A DNA stretch of 64,000 bases from positions 23,876 through 87,875 of the forward strand of contig JADNYV010000156.1 of assembly GCA_015501055.1 (NCBI GenBank). Direction: 5' to 3'. The DNA is from Mucidula mucida. Taxonomy: Eukaryota > Basidiomycota > Agaricomycetes > Agaricales > Physalacriaceae. The notes under the pieces are model-generated. The model was not told the DNA's origin, searched no databases, and saw only the letters and a list, made by a program, of their open reading frames with translations. Made by a program: the position numbers and the translations under genes. This document shows positions 1 through 11,592 of the stretch, in pieces. Each line of letters starts with the position of its first letter. Position 1 is the first letter of the stretch.

Positions 1-2006
1 CAAAGTCAAGCCCAACCTCAATGGGTCGGCAAAGGCGATCAACCACCGGGTCATCAAGAAGATCTGGGGACGCGAGGGCGGGAACGAGGTCATCCAAGCG
101 ATGCAGGATACCCCCAGTCAAGCGATTCCGGTCGTTCTTCAGAGGCTCAAGGTGAAGGAGGAGGAATGGAAGCGCGCGCAACGGGAGTGGAACAAGGTCT
201 GGCGAGAGGTCGAGGCGCGGAATTACGTCAAGTCTCTTGACCAACAGAGTATCACGTTCAAGGCGACCGACAAGAAGGCGCTCACCATCAAGGCCTTTGT
301 CAGCCAGATCGAGGCCGCGCAGGAGGAGCAGATGGCTAAACGCTCGAGTCTGATTGACCCGCTGTTTGCGCGCACGCGGCCTCGCCATCAGCTGGAGTAC
401 ACCGTGGAGGATATGGGCGTGATACAGGACGTGCTAAAGTTGACGTTCTCGTTCCTGGATCGGACGCAGGGGCAGATTGTAAAAGAGGAAAGGCGCAGGA
501 TTGAGACGTTTTTGCGAGTGTTTGTGCCGCTGTTCTTTATGCAGGATCCGGCGGTGTTCAACAGTGCGTTTGCGCTTCCTGGGGATGGAGGCGCGGCCGG
601 TAGCGATGTCGAGATGAGCGACGGGAGTGATGCAGAAAGTGCGAGCGGGAGTGTGAGTGGTAAGGGCAAAGGGAAGAAAGGGTTACTTGGGGCGGGTGGC
701 GATTTGAGGAAGAAGCTTCTCAAGAGCGAGCAGGCCAAATCGACGAACAGGCAGACGAGGCCCCAGGATGCAGAGCCGTCATCTTCCAGGCTGGAATCAC
801 CTACTCCCGGAGAAGGCGACGGAGCCAACAATAAACCTAAGAAGGGTTTCTTTTTCACCAATACGACCTTCTACGTTCTACTACGTTTGTTGGAGGTGAG
901 CTTTTCATGATTCAGGCTCAGCGCGCGACTGACTTTGGGCAGGTGTTATACTCTCGCCTGTCCTTGTTTCGCGACTTGGTGATCGAGCAACCTGCATCGA
1001 ATCCGACCGCTGTGTCTCTGGGGCTATCGGCCGAGACAACGGCGTTCATCGAAAGTAATCTCACAGATGCCCATGCGAATCATTACTATGAGCTAATGCT
1101 GGACTCATGCGAACGGTTGTTCGACAATGAGCTGGAGCAGTCAGCGTTCGAGGACCAGATGCGCCACATGTTTGGAGTCAAGGTTCGCGTCTTTCTCTGC
1201 GGTAGTGTTCGGATACTAAACTCCGATTTCCAGCATGCGTACAAGATTTTTACCATCGACAAAGTCATTGGTTCTCTCATCAAGCAGGTACAAAGTGCGC
1301 TTGCGGACCAGAAGAGCAACGACCTGTTGAACAGGCTGAAGACGGACCGTGGTGTGCCAGTCCTCACCATACAGGACCAGATCAACAGCCGACATAATGC
1401 TGAAAAGATCCTGGGACCTGACGAGAATCTCTTTCGGATCGACTGGGTACGTCCTTGCGAAGGCTTCTGAATTGGGGCTCACCTGTGATTGTTAGCTACC
1501 CGAGTCGAAGACTATGACAATCCAGCTCATAGGGAAAGACGATACGAGCTTTGATGACTCTGAAGTTCTTACCGGACGGTGGCAGGAATATATCAAGGCT
1601 TATGTTTCCGTAAGTACCGGTATTGTAGAAGGACCACTCATAACTGTCGACTTTAGACGTCTCCGACTTCGAGTTCATTAGGCAGAGTGCGTTCGCCGTT
1701 CTTGAAAAGGTATGCCGCTTTCACCTTCCGCAGCGCCAAGCTCATCGTGTTTTCAGGAATATGCCTGTCCATCCTAAAGAACCCACGGCGCGCACATCGG
1801 ACGGTTTGGAGATCAAGGTGTGCGTGCGGACATACCGGCTATTCTTCGTGCAAGATACGGAGGACTACTTATGGAAGATCCGCGACAAGGAGGAGACAGA
1901 GCGGTCGGACAGGAACCTTCGGAAGCGGAATCTGTTGAGGAAGAAATGGTTGAAGGACTTGGAACGATCGCCTCCTGTTAATAACGATAGCTCTATACCT
2001 TCGTGA
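1..2006 (+). CDS. SIN3: SIN3 transcriptional corepressor, C-terminal part (5' end outside window)
   Basis: Scaffold of the Sin3/Rpd3 histone deacetylase complex; represses transcription in the nucleus. The open frame enters at base 2 and reads through the HDAC-interacting/middle region (YVKSLDQQSITFK, then an acidic Lys/Ser-rich linker) and into the Sin3 C-terminal domain (VLYSRL, HAYKIFTIDKVIG, YRLFFVQDTEDYLW). Introns by eye: 896-942, 1183-1233 (51 bp, in frame, branch-like tactaaac), 1447-1495, 1610-1656 and 1710-1756; each join keeps the reading frame. Stop at 2004-2006. No frameshift was needed, unlike several genes downstream. The PAH repeats expected at the N-terminus lie upstream of base 1. 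Assignment rests on recognising the conserved C-terminal blocks. Confidence 0.93.
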
Positions 2007-2435
2007 TCTCTCTGTTTATCTTGCTTTGCGGTGTTGTATCTATACTTACAGGATATTTATTTCGGTGTTGTATAATTTGCGGACCGGTTAGTTGAAATAG
2101 ATATCCGGGGAACGGCAGGCAGATGTGGGTGAGCACACATTTATCGCAACATGGCGCCTTACTCCGAAATCTCGCGTTTCTTAAGCACCCGGCTCCAGGT
2201 GCAACTTCCTCTTCTCCTCCATCTGCTTTCTGAAGCTTTCGAGCAGATGAACTCGAGATTATTTCCGCCCCGATAATGGCTAAGCCGTGCCTCATGACCT
2301 CAGCTTTCAGGCAACGCTATCTCGTCTGATTGGCAATGCTAGGAAATTCAAATTATTTAGCTTGTCCTCCGCCGCCTCCGCCAGTCTGCGTGCGTTGCAT
2401 AAATGTACGGCTATCGTGCACAGTATCGCCCCAAC
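2007..2435. other. Intergenic spacer, SIN3 to MurQ-like gene
   Basis: No convincing coding segment on either strand. It should hold the SIN3 3' UTR and the promoter of the MurQ-like gene, with short C/T-rich stretches just before the downstream start (2361-2380). No repeat or RNA gene seen. Confidence 0.5.
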
Positions 2436-3508
2436 ATGGCTCTCTCGCTGGCTTCGTTGACTACAGAAATTCGGAATCCTGCCACGGTGGATATCGACTC
2501 GGCCGACACGATGGATCTGTGCAAAATAATAAACGAGCAGGATGCTATGGTCGCTCGCGCGGTGGCGGGCGTGCTCCCCACTATAGCTGAGGCCGTTGAT
2601 GCCATAACGGAGCGCATCCATCTCGGGGGGCGGTTGTTGTATATGGGTGCTGGAACGAGCGGCCGGTATGTGATCCTACATCCCAAACGCCTGTCATAGT
2701 CTGATTTGCCTAGTCTCGGAGTATTAGACGCCGCAGAGCTCCCGCCGACATTCAACGCAGACCCGATGCAGTTATCGCGCTCATAGCCGGCGGCGACGCG
2801 GCGCTGCGCTCGGCACGCGAGGGTGTTGAGGACTCGCGCGAGGCGGGAATCGCGGACCTGGAGTCGCTCATGCCCTCGACGGAGGACGTGCTATCGGGAT
2901 CGCCTCGTCCGGACGCACGCCATACGTGCTGGGCGCGCTGCAGCGGGGAAAGCCTGGGCTTACTCACTATCGGCCTTGTGTGCGTTCGGCCGAGCGCAAT
3001 CCGTTTGGAGCGCAACTGCGCGCTGGTGATTGACCCGGTGCCGGGCCCCGAGGTGATAACGGGGAGCACGCGTCTCAAGGCGGGGACGGCGACGAAGATG
3101 GTGTTAAATATGATTTCGACGGGGGTGCATATAAAGTTGGGAAAGACGTATGGGAATTTGGTGAGTGGGTTGAGCATGCGTGAACGTTGATGATTTAAGT
3201 GTTTGGAACAGATGGTGGATGTAAAAGCCTCGAACGGCAAGTTGGTAGATCGCGCTCGGCGGATTATCCGTACCGTTGCTGCAGAGGTTGGGTTACCGCC
3301 GAGTTACTCGTCGATATTTGCGGACGATGAGCAGCTCGATGCTGTGGTTCGTCGATGCGACGGGAGTGTCAAGCTCGCTCTTGTAGTCGTTGTTTCTGGA
3401 TGGGGCCTCGATCTGTGTAGAGATGCCCTCGAAAGGCGTGGTGGAAATCTGCGCGCTGTTCTCGAGGATGTTAGATACGAGACCGTTGTACGTGTTTTCA
3501 AAAGTTGA
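2436..3508 (+). CDS. MurQ-type N-acetylmuramic acid 6-phosphate etherase / glucokinase-regulator-like SIS protein, frameshifted
   Basis: SIS-domain sugar-phosphate protein. Bacterial MurQ cleaves the lactyl ether of MurNAc-6-phosphate; the related animal protein regulates glucokinase. The fungal role is unknown. Conserved blocks in order: TTEIRNPAT, GGRLLYMGAGTSGR, LDAAELPPT (the Glu matching the first MurQ catalytic Glu), LIAGGD, EGVEDSREAG (second catalytic Glu), IASSGRTPYVLGAL, EVITGSTRLKAGTATK and MVLNMISTG, then a C-terminal UBA-like end. Introns 2666-2713 and 3161-3211. Three frame changes are needed, near 2768, 2898 and about 2950, the first two looking like a lost base next to G. An upstream in-frame ATG at 2403 exists; 2436 fits the family start better. 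Either a decayed gene or assembly error. Confidence 0.82.
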
Positions 3509-3642
3509 CGTTCCTACTTATCAAAGGATGTTTTGCTCCTTGTTTTGTAAACTTTTCATTTCTTTTCATCCTGCTTTTTGTTTTATAGAAAGTCACAGTA
3601 GATTATCCGATGAATATACCTATACCATATTCTGCACATAGT

Positions 3643-4874
3643 TCAGAGTTTTTTTACAAGAAGCAAAGCGACTGGCCAATCGATCATAACCTTGTCCTGT
3701 GCTTGATATTCTTTGCCATCCACTTCGCCTGCACTCTTCATCAAAGCTTTCCAGAATCTCTCCGAAATATCGCCATCCGTACGCTTCAGATCTTCGGGGT
3801 AGCGCTCGTGAAAGGTATGCAGCGAACTCGCGGTACGGAGATATCCAAGCAATCCACCCCACGTTGTGGCATTGCGAAGAATTACCGGGAACACATTTGC
3901 TCTCGGAAAGCCGGAGTGGTAAGCACCTACAATTTTGTTATTAAAGAAACTGGAGGAACTGCGGCGCAATAGACGTACCAGTGAAGTAGATTCTATCCAT
4001 TTCTCCAAATCCTAATTCCGTCGGAGGTGCAGGGACATCGACCAGATGATTGTCAAGAATTGTGCGTCCTGGCCGCTGCCAATGAGGGCCCAGTGACGTT
4101 GCTGGATCTTCGCCCTGCATGAACTCAGAGATCAGTGGAGTGAGCGAAGGATATTTAGTCAAGCGGAATTCGCTGTACACCTGAGATGGAGGTCAGGCTG
4201 AGACCGCGCGCAAGGAAGTGGAGCACCTACCCAGAAAGCACCTGTCCCTCCGGGGCGTATCACCCGTGAAAGTTCCGGCCATAGCTTGGACCAGTCAAAC
4301 CAATGGCATGCTTGAGCTGGTGGCTAGGGTAAGACGCGTACGTTTAGAAAAGGGGAGGAGGGGACTAACCTGCGATGACCATGTCTGTTGATTGGTCTTT
4401 AAGCAATCGAGCTTCTCCGCCGAAGATTGGACAAAGGTGAACTGAGCCAATGCATCTACGCTCCAATATCAGCTTGACGCGTGAATTTGTGGTAGTGACT
4501 TCTTGCCTTTCCGAGGGTGTTCACGATGTGCGACTTGGCGCTGGAGATCATCTTCTCGCCTGGCTCGATGCCAATGACCTTTTTGAACCTCGTGAGTTCT
4601 GTCGTAGCTTGACCTGTTAAATTGATGAGTAATCTGAGATTCATCTTGAACGTTGACAACTGACCAGTCCACACCCCAAATCAACGGCTTGGTCCCACCT
4701 TGGGCTTGAAATTACGCGTCCTTTGGCCGTTCTCTCAGGACTCAAAACCTTGACGTTTGGTGGAATCCCAGTGCTGTGATACGCGAAGATATAATCAAAC
4801 AGGGCCCTTGGGTAAGTCGGCCGTGAAGCAGCGTAGATAGTCGCATCGAACGTCTGTTTCGCGAAGGTGGACAT
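3643..4874 (-). CDS. SAM-dependent methyltransferase, trans-aconitate 3-methyltransferase (Tmt1)-like
   Basis: Class I SAM methyltransferase. Yeast Tmt1 methylates trans-aconitate in the cytosol; the substrate here is inferred only. The start (ATG at 4874) gives MSTFAKQTFDATIYAASRPTYP, the family's usual opening. The SAM motif is AVDLGCG-TGQATTEL, followed by FKKVIGIEPGEKM, AQACHWFDW, LWPELSRVIRPGGTGAFWV and the C-terminal SSLHTFHERYPEDLK. About five introns, one possibly GC-AG (starting gcaagaag near 4508). One base appears missing inside the SAM motif (about 4673) and another near 4400 before the DMVIA block; without these corrections the protein is broken. The stop is at 3643-3645. Confidence 0.83.
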
Positions 4875-5786
4875 CGTTGAATTGGAGGTGGTACTCGTTT
4901 GGGTTGAGCTGACTGTCAAAGGGGTACCATGACAGAGCCATGGAAGCAAAGCTTAAGTATGTTATAGCACGTGGAAAGGACGGAGCTTCGCCCGATTCGG
5001 GGAGGCATTGTCGATCATGTGTCTCTCTCATCCGCACTGCGCGCAGGGTAATCGTTGACGCGTCCATTGAAAGTGCAACTAAACAAGAAGTCCTGAACTT
5101 CCTTGCCGTATTTATGGACACGCTCGTCATGACCTATGAACTGCAAGCACCCAGTTAATCGCACAAGTGCAAATCTGAAAGTCGCTTCTGCGGTATCCTA
5201 AACCTGATTCAACATCACAGCTATCGCTACTCTCAGAATGCAGCTCAACCTGATGTCGCTTGGTCCTTTCGCACTCAAGACCCATGACAGACCATCAAGG
5301 GCGCTTCTAAAACTTATTTAGAGCGCCGCTTCTCCAACATATCAGAAGGTTCGCGTTCCAGACAAAGCGGATGTACTTACAGTGACAAGCACCTTCTACT
5401 CAAGCGATATAATCATCCTCAGGTTGTTGAAGGTAAGGTGCACGGCGCAGAGTAAGACATGAAAAATATCCGACATGGTCAGGATCAATATTTTTTGACG
5501 AGGAGATCAGTACATAGCACTTACTATGTCGCGCGTGTTATCAGAGACGCAATATTTTCAGAATGTCATTCATTTTACAGAGATTGTTCAAAAATGCGAA
5601 ATACAGAGTACCGGGAAGCGGGCTCGGAATGACAGAGTACAGAAACATTTTTTGAGACCAAACAGCCAATGTTCAATGGGTCCTAGGTACCTGGAACACT
5701 GCCATAAGTCTTACTGACGAAGGCCGAAATGAGAGAACACTTTACCCACCCTGATAGTCTTGCTCAAGCCTCTTTCACCTTATCCT
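4875..5786. other. Intergenic region without a supported gene
   Basis: Several short open frames on both strands, none with recognisable blocks, plausible intron structure or a family signature. It would hold the methyltransferase promoter and the 3' flank of the IFI6/27-like gene. AT-rich stretch near 5490-5620. Confidence 0.4.
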
Positions 5787-6446
5787 TCATCCATTCTCGG
5801 CGTTTCGCGTCATCGCGCTTGACATTTCCATTACTGGCTTAGAGGTCAACGCCGCAAAAGCGGCAGTCGCACCAACCATCAGGCCGCCTGTGAGAGGAAT
5901 AGCCAGTGCATAGAGCATTCCCGCGGACTGGAGAGAGGCAAACAGGCTTCCTGCAGCGACACTTCCAATCGAAGCCTGCCACGCCGCCGCCATAGAGCCT
6001 AAAGGAATTGCTCATCAAAATAAAGCCACGCATACGACGAGGTACAACGCACCGGCTACTGGGCCCATGGCGCCAAAGCCAGCCAAAGCAAGAGGGTTGG
6101 CGATAAGCACAGTGCCTATAATCAATCCAGCAACCTGCCACGGGTGCGCAACGATGTATGCCCCAAAGGCTTTGAAGACTCGCTGATAAGCTTGCCCTCG
6201 CAGCATCGCCTGTATGAGCGCGAGGAGGCGCTGATTGAAGTCCGTCGATGTCAAGGCCCGTAGCATATTATGCATATTTTCAGTGACGACTGTGGACGCT
6301 GCAACACGTGAGGAGAGGAGAGCGGTTTTCAGTCCCTCGGGGATTGGCGCGCTGACTGCATCGCTCGAGGACGAAGACGAGTTCGCGGAGTCTTTGCCGC
6401 TAGCATCGCTCTGGGAGCTGCCTGGTCCAGCGTTGTTGTCTGTCAT
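5787..6446 (-). CDS. IFI6/IFI27 (ISG12)-like small membrane protein
   Basis: Small hydrophobic protein of the ISG12/IFI6 family; animal members sit in mitochondrial or endoplasmic-reticulum membranes, and the fungal function is not known. The start at 6446 gives a Ser/Asp-rich head (MTDNNAGPGSSQSDAS), then a helical stretch, a membrane segment (VAGLIIGTVLIANPLALAG) and the family core GSMAAAWQASIGSVAAGSLFASLQSAG, followed by a second hydrophobic segment (YALAIPLTGGLMVGATAAF). One 54 bp intron, 5999-6052, joins PVAG to SMAAAW. An in-frame ATG at 6503 could lengthen the N-terminus by 19 residues. No disruption seen. The family call rests on the AAGSLFASLQSAG core. Confidence 0.72.
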
Positions 6447-6884
6447 GATGGCGGAGGAGCGGAAGGTGCGTTTATTCAACATTGCTTCGAAGAAGTCAAT
6501 CATTAGCTAAGCGTCAGGTCATATGGGCATGCGCTTAAACGCCGCTATGTGACTAGCTGAGTAGGCTATAAAGAACGTGGTCATGCCACCGTCACGGATA
6601 TGAAGGAAAGAAGGCAAGTGAGCGATGGTTCACATACTGTACATGGAGACTTGGGCCAACAGAAGACGGAATCGATTTACTTACTGAAACTTGTAATCAC
6701 GGCATGCTAACGGTACCATCAAACCGCGGCGGTAATACGACTGATACGCGAGGGGGGCAGATAGTCGTTATTGGACAAGAACAGACACGAATTGTAAGCA
6801 ACTGCACTGTGAGGCGATCCAGTTACCTAAGTTGGGCTCTACGGCGTCGTTAGAACCAGTCTCACGACCAAAAAAGAAACATAC
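6447..6884. other. Gap between IFI6/27-like and PAH genes
   Basis: May contain 3' exons or the 3' UTR of the minus-strand PAH gene, since a splice donor (gtatgt, minus strand) sits at 6884. No further exon could be assigned with confidence. Confidence 0.35.
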
Positions 6885-7453
6885 AGTCAAGAATTCTGTA
6901 AACTCTTCGCAGAGATCGGGATCGTTCTGAAGAGTCGAGTAACCTGCGCCAGGCCCTCAGCCTTATTGGTCTCAACCCCTTCGGTATTTCCGTTGTGACG
7001 CCCAAGTACATCTAGGAACTCCTTGTACGTGGCCGTGTCATAGCGTGTCTTCACTTTTTGCATGAGCTGGATAGCTCTAGATACCGCGCGCGGGTCGGAA
7101 GAGGGACCTGACGGCGTCTCGGGGGCATCAAGTCTTCGAAGAGGGTAAGCTAAGAAAGAGATATATGGAGTACTATTGTACCGATGCGCCTTATAGTCCC
7201 CCATAGTCTCCGATAACTGACGGTATACGACTGGCTGATCACGAAACTCCAGCATTACAGCGTCGAGGTAGTCGAGCATCTGGAAAGTGGACGACAATTT
7301 CTCTTCGTCTGGCGAGAGCACATCATCGTGCACCTCCTTCCTCATTAGCTCTGGCGTGAACATCTTCAGTGCGTCAACAAAATCAACCAGAAAGGCGGAT
7401 GATGAGCGATGGTGGGCGTAAAAAGGAAGAGCAGTCCGTGCACAAATGAACAT
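6885..7453 (-). CDS. Small protein with two paired-amphipathic-helix (PAH, Sin3-type) repeats; ends uncertain
   Basis: PAH repeats are four-helix modules that bind repressor peptides, best known from Sin3. The first repeat is DYLDAVMLEFRDQPVVYRQL..MGDYKAHRLDAPE, joined across a 48 bp in-frame intron (7134-7181). The second is RAIQLMQKVKTRYDTATYKEFLDVL followed by AQVTRLFRTDPDLCEEFTEFLT. The last block needs a one-base frame change near 6925, after which the frame reaches a splice donor at 6884. The start used is the ATG at 7453; a later ATG at 7363 is possible, and exons could lie further upstream. It is about 5 kb from SIN3 itself, so it could be a diverged Sin3-derived paralogue. Function not inferred beyond peptide binding. 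Confidence 0.62.
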
Positions 7454-7689
7454 GTACTCTTCCGTAATTCGGCGATGCCTGACATACTTCTACTCTTGCG
7501 CGAGGCTCTGTCAGGCTCTAGAGTAGCAGATACTTATCAGGCCCGGCCGCGGAGTGATGCAGCACTATGGCTTGGGTATCTTTCCCATTCCACCAGGGTG
7601 GCGCTGAACAATTACCACGATTGTTGAAGCGAAGACAGACTCTCGAACTGCGTGGGCAAAGGTAAGTATCCCTCTCTCCAGAGCGATGT

Positions 7690-7765
7690 ACGTACCCAGG
7701 GAAAAAGCCAGTCTCGAAAGCTCCGAAAACACCTTGCACACGGCAAGCTTCCGCCGAGATATCAT
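7690..7765 (-). pseudogene. Possible relic exon of an MFS transporter
   Basis: On the minus strand one short frame reads CRVQGVFGAFETGFFPG and stops at a splice donor (gtacgt) exactly after FFPG. The intact MFS gene at 14178-16186 has CRVLLGVLEAGFFPA followed by a donor at the same place. Neighbouring sequence gives no other MFS blocks, so at best this is a remnant. Confidence 0.25.
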
Positions 7766-8583
7766 GGGTAGTACCATGCTTGCGCATCATTTATGTACTC
7801 ACCCTCAGTCTTGAAGATAATGAAGAGAAGAAGCCGACCTTCAGAAAGCATTCTGAATGACTCCAAAGTTAATTTCATCTCCCTGCTTGTGTTAAAGATG
7901 CCAGTCAAGAATTGGAACATACATGAAGGAGACTGCATACGCAGATCGACTTTCGGTGACCGCACTAGGTCATGGGACAAGCTTCTGCTCCTCGGCGATG
8001 GCGTGAAGTTACGGCTCCCATATCAGCCTACATATGAAATAGCTCAAGCCCCGTAGCGCTCACTGCTCTGTGATAACAAGATTCAGCGCCCGGGCAAGCC
8101 CATCCTGCTACTTGGAACGCTTGACGGATAGCTATACTTACCGGAGCATAGTGTACGGGACATGTAGAGACGAAACGGCAACAGGAATCCGTAGTGAGCG
8201 TAGCATACGAGGCGTATTTGGCTTTGTTATGATTACTTAGCTGTTCCTCTGATCTGCACCAAGCACCAATACTTTAAAGCATTCACATCGTCTTTAATAT
8301 CCTAGTTCCTTCGACGACTATGGCTCGCGCTACTCTATGTCTCTCTTGCACGAGAAACCTAGGTTGAAGACGCGTCGAAACACCAAAGAGAGTGACTGGT
8401 GCCGCGAATCATCGTCCCAGAATCTGACTGTTATGGCAAAAGAACGTGACGGTGGCCTTTGACCCGTCACGAGCTTGATTTCTTTGTGTGCATTCACAAA
8501 CCTCTTTATAACAACCCTTCCTTTGTTCTAACCCTCTATATCTCCCGCGCCACTTCAGACATCGTCTCCCGTCTACCATCATC

Positions 8584-9274
8584 ATGCCTCGCATCCCCTT
8601 GTCGCAAATACTATCCACCACCACCACCCCCAAACATTCAAATCCCAAAACCGCCGTCATCAGCATCGCATTCGAATTCCTCCTCACCGCCAAAGACCAA
8701 CTGCCTCCCCATTCATTCGACACTCTCATAGCAGAATTCATGCTCTACGAGGAAACTCTCATCCCGTGAGCCCCAACTTCACTATCATACTGACAAAGTT
8801 TTGAGAATGGCGGTATAGAGGCACAGCAAAAGTGTATCATGACTTTGGGGTGGTTCTCTGCTACATATACGAGGAAATCCTCAACGGCTATCCAGAACTG
8901 CAGAATACAGTTCGGCAGCGCTGTTACGCCCCCTTGGAAGGAATGCGCTAGACGCGCTGTGCAAGGCAGTCCACCTCGTGCAGCTTGTCAGTCGTGTTCG
9001 GATGATAGCGGGCGAGGCGAAGTATCAAGCGGTCTTGAACTCGATACGGGGTTGTTGGTCTGGGAAGATGTACGTACTACTTGCGGTTTGGCTACCATGT
9101 AATTGACTTTCACATAGCGATATGGCCGCTCATATCAAGCAGCTACGTGAACTGTTCATGAAAGACTATCCAGATATCCTTGCAGAGTTCGAGGAAGAGT
9201 GGAGGCCGCAGCGTCCGACCGATTGCTACACATCTACTCTGGACGCGTTCGTCTATATCTTCGCTCTCAAGTAG
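8584..9274 (+). CDS. Unrecognised protein, about 200 aa, probably frameshifted
   Basis: I do not recognise the family. ATG at 8584 follows a C-rich stretch. Exon 1 (8584-8765) encodes MPRIPLSQILS.. and a helical segment; intron 8766-8818; exon 2 reads GTAKVYHDFGVVLCYIYEEI; intron 9070-9117; the last exon (MAAHIKQLRELFMKDY..) ends at 9272-9274. Within exon 2 the frame must change by one base near 8950, after which it reads a plausible helical stretch (LDALCKAVHLVQLV..). No signal peptide, membrane segment or metal-binding motif seen; the protein looks soluble and alpha-helical. Splice joins and sequence quality support a gene, not a function. Confidence 0.5.
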
Positions 9275-9944
9275 TAGTCGTTTTATTGACGCGACGCCTA
9301 TTAGTGCTGGTAAACCGGCCCGACTATGATGCGCTTGGCATGGCCTTGCACCGCTGGTTGAAGAACCACCTGTGCAAGAAGGAGGAGGAAATCAAGTCGG
9401 ATTCTAGGAGCCGTTGTGGCGTAGCGTCCAGTAATACGAGAAGTATAAGCCGTGGAGGCCTGATATGGTCCGTGTTCCTGCTGTTAGTCATTTCATGATG
9501 ACTAACAATTGCCTAGGCAAATCACCAAGGTCAAGCAAGCCTTGGGGAATTGGAGAAGTCGAGCGTAAAGATAGTTGAGGGGAAAAGCAAGAAGAGGAAA
9601 TAGCCGAAATCAATTTTGGAATTTGCGCCACACAAGAACCTAATAGATAATTCATCAACCATCATCTTGATCAGAAGGATCACAACTCGAGAATCGACAA
9701 ACCGTAAATAAATTGGCAAGCAAATTACAACATGGCAGCCCAGAAATGTTTAAAATAGCAACTCGACGCAGAAATTGAACAATTCCATCAATCCAAAAAA
9801 AAGCGTTAAAAATGTGTATGTACGTAGGCTGTTTGCGTTAAGGATACAAGGGTGTTAGATCATAGCAATAAGTAGATAGTAATGAGAAAGCAAGAAACGT
9901 CCTTCACCGACACCCATCCCAACAACCAAAACCTAAATATAGCG
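9275..9944. other. Intergenic region, AT-rich
   Basis: No supported coding segment. It separates two convergent genes (3' ends at 9274 and 9945), so only 3' UTRs and terminators are expected. AT-rich from about 9590 to 9880. Confidence 0.45.
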
Positions 9945-11592
9945 CTACTTTTGTGGCGGCGGCATATCAGGCATCAGAACGTGCACCGGCCTCCCATCAC
10001 CAAAGCTCCCCTTATGAATCAGATGATGCACCGCCTCAACGGATCCATCATGAAGATTTTGCGAGGAGTGCGTAGGCGAGTCATCCATGGGGGACGGCGA
10101 ATGGTACTGCGATGTCGGCGTCGTGTTAACGGAGGGCATGGGTCGAGGGTCTCCCGCGTCTGGAGTGTACGACGGTACTGGCTTTCTCGGTGTTTTCCTC
10201 GAGTGCCGTTTCGACTCGGGCGTCTGGGTAGCCTCGACACCCGCCGATGCCCGTCTCGAAGGAGGATCGATATCCATCGTTGATGGTCTCGGCGACTCGG
10301 GGAAAGTCTGCATCATACTACTGTGCGGTCGCGTGTAGTTCATGGCGTATATATCTGATGACCCAGACGAGTTTGACTGGCGCATTGGACTGGGACGGGG
10401 AGGACTATACCCAACAGTGATGATCCCATGCCCGGAAGCCGACTTTTCTTCTGTATACGGGTTGTAGTCTTCGGTCGTAGATCCCACAGACATAATTGGT
10501 CCACCGGAATCAGCCTGGGAATGGTGCCTACGACTGGGGTCTGGAGCGCCTCCGAGCACGGGGCTCCTGTTGTAAAGCTTTGCCTTCTTCTTGGAGCTAC
10601 TGGTGTGGGTGGAATCAAATGACCCGAGGGCGCCCCATTTGCCCATGATTCCCCGGTCGCCATTACCGCTGACGCCGCTACTTGGGCGGGACCGACGTCG
10701 GCGCGCAGGCGCACAAACGAAGAAGATATAAGCAGCGATGACAGCTGACAGGATAGCAAGGCCCCCTACTACTCCGCCTGCGATGGCTCCTTTGTTCACG
10801 GAAGAATTGATGACAACTGGAATGGAGCTATCAGAAGGAGGGGGGGTAGCAGATGTAGACGTGGGAGAGTCGCTGGTTGTGGAAGCGCCCGAAGATAAGC
10901 AGGACAAATCTGATCCATTAGCCACGAAAAAGTTGTTGACTATATGGGCACCGAAGTCGGGGTATTCATCCATGGAAGCGTATATCGTATACCATCCTTG
11001 TGGAACGGTAACAACATCCCATGTGTACTCGTACGCATTGGGGTCGACATCGCCGCTGATCAATTGCACGACCGTCCGAGCGTCAGAGTCCTCTTTTCCC
11101 GTCAAGGAAGTGGGGATTGCGCGGGCGGTGACACCACTGTTCGAGATTATTGGACGAGTGATGGTGCGGGAGAAGGAGGAGAGTTCAGTCGAAGACGGTG
11201 CGTCGGATTGGGTGACACCGATAGTGGTAATGGTCAATGAAAGCGCGGCCTGAGGACCAGCATACGCCCAGCTTATGGACCCCGAAGAGCAGGCCGTGAG
11301 GGATGAGACGCCGGTAAAGATGAGAAATGGAGACGATGTGGGAGAAATAGCTGTCGACGTGCTTGATGCAGTATCTGACGACATGGTTAGCGCAGAGCAA
11401 GGATACACGGAGGAGAGTAAGATGTAGGACGGGTACGAAGAGTACTAGACCGACAGACCGATCCAACTCTCCGTAAAACATGGGCGCTTGACACCGGATG
11501 ACAAACATACCTTGACGCCGAACCAATTGGTTCTCCCCATAGCCGAACGAGTACACAGCCAGAGAAAGGATGTAGACCAGAGTTTTCTTCAT
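9945..11592 (-). CDS. Signal-peptide, single-pass membrane protein with Ser/Thr-rich ectodomain
   Basis: Type I membrane protein of a layout common in Agaricomycetes; no enzymatic domain seen. Exon 1 (11511-11592) encodes a signal peptide, MKKTLVYILSLAVYSFGYG. A 136 bp intron (11375-11510) joins RRQ to DTASSTSTA. The ectodomain is Ser/Thr-rich and contains a compact beta-like block (WDVVTVPQGWYTIYASMDE). The transmembrane helix is AIAGGVVGGLAILSAVIAAY, then a basic stop-transfer stretch, CAPARRRRSR. The cytosolic tail is long, Ser/Pro-rich and probably disordered. About 480 residues in all. The arrangement recalls fungal wall sensors, but that is analogy only. No disruption seen. Confidence 0.8.

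Noticed and set aside
388..861. 157-codon open frame antisense to SIN3
   Set aside because: Shadow of a GC-rich coding exon; no family signal.
4940..5158. Plus-strand frame overlapping the methyltransferase promoter
   Set aside because: Starts inside an antisense shadow and lacks any recognised motif.
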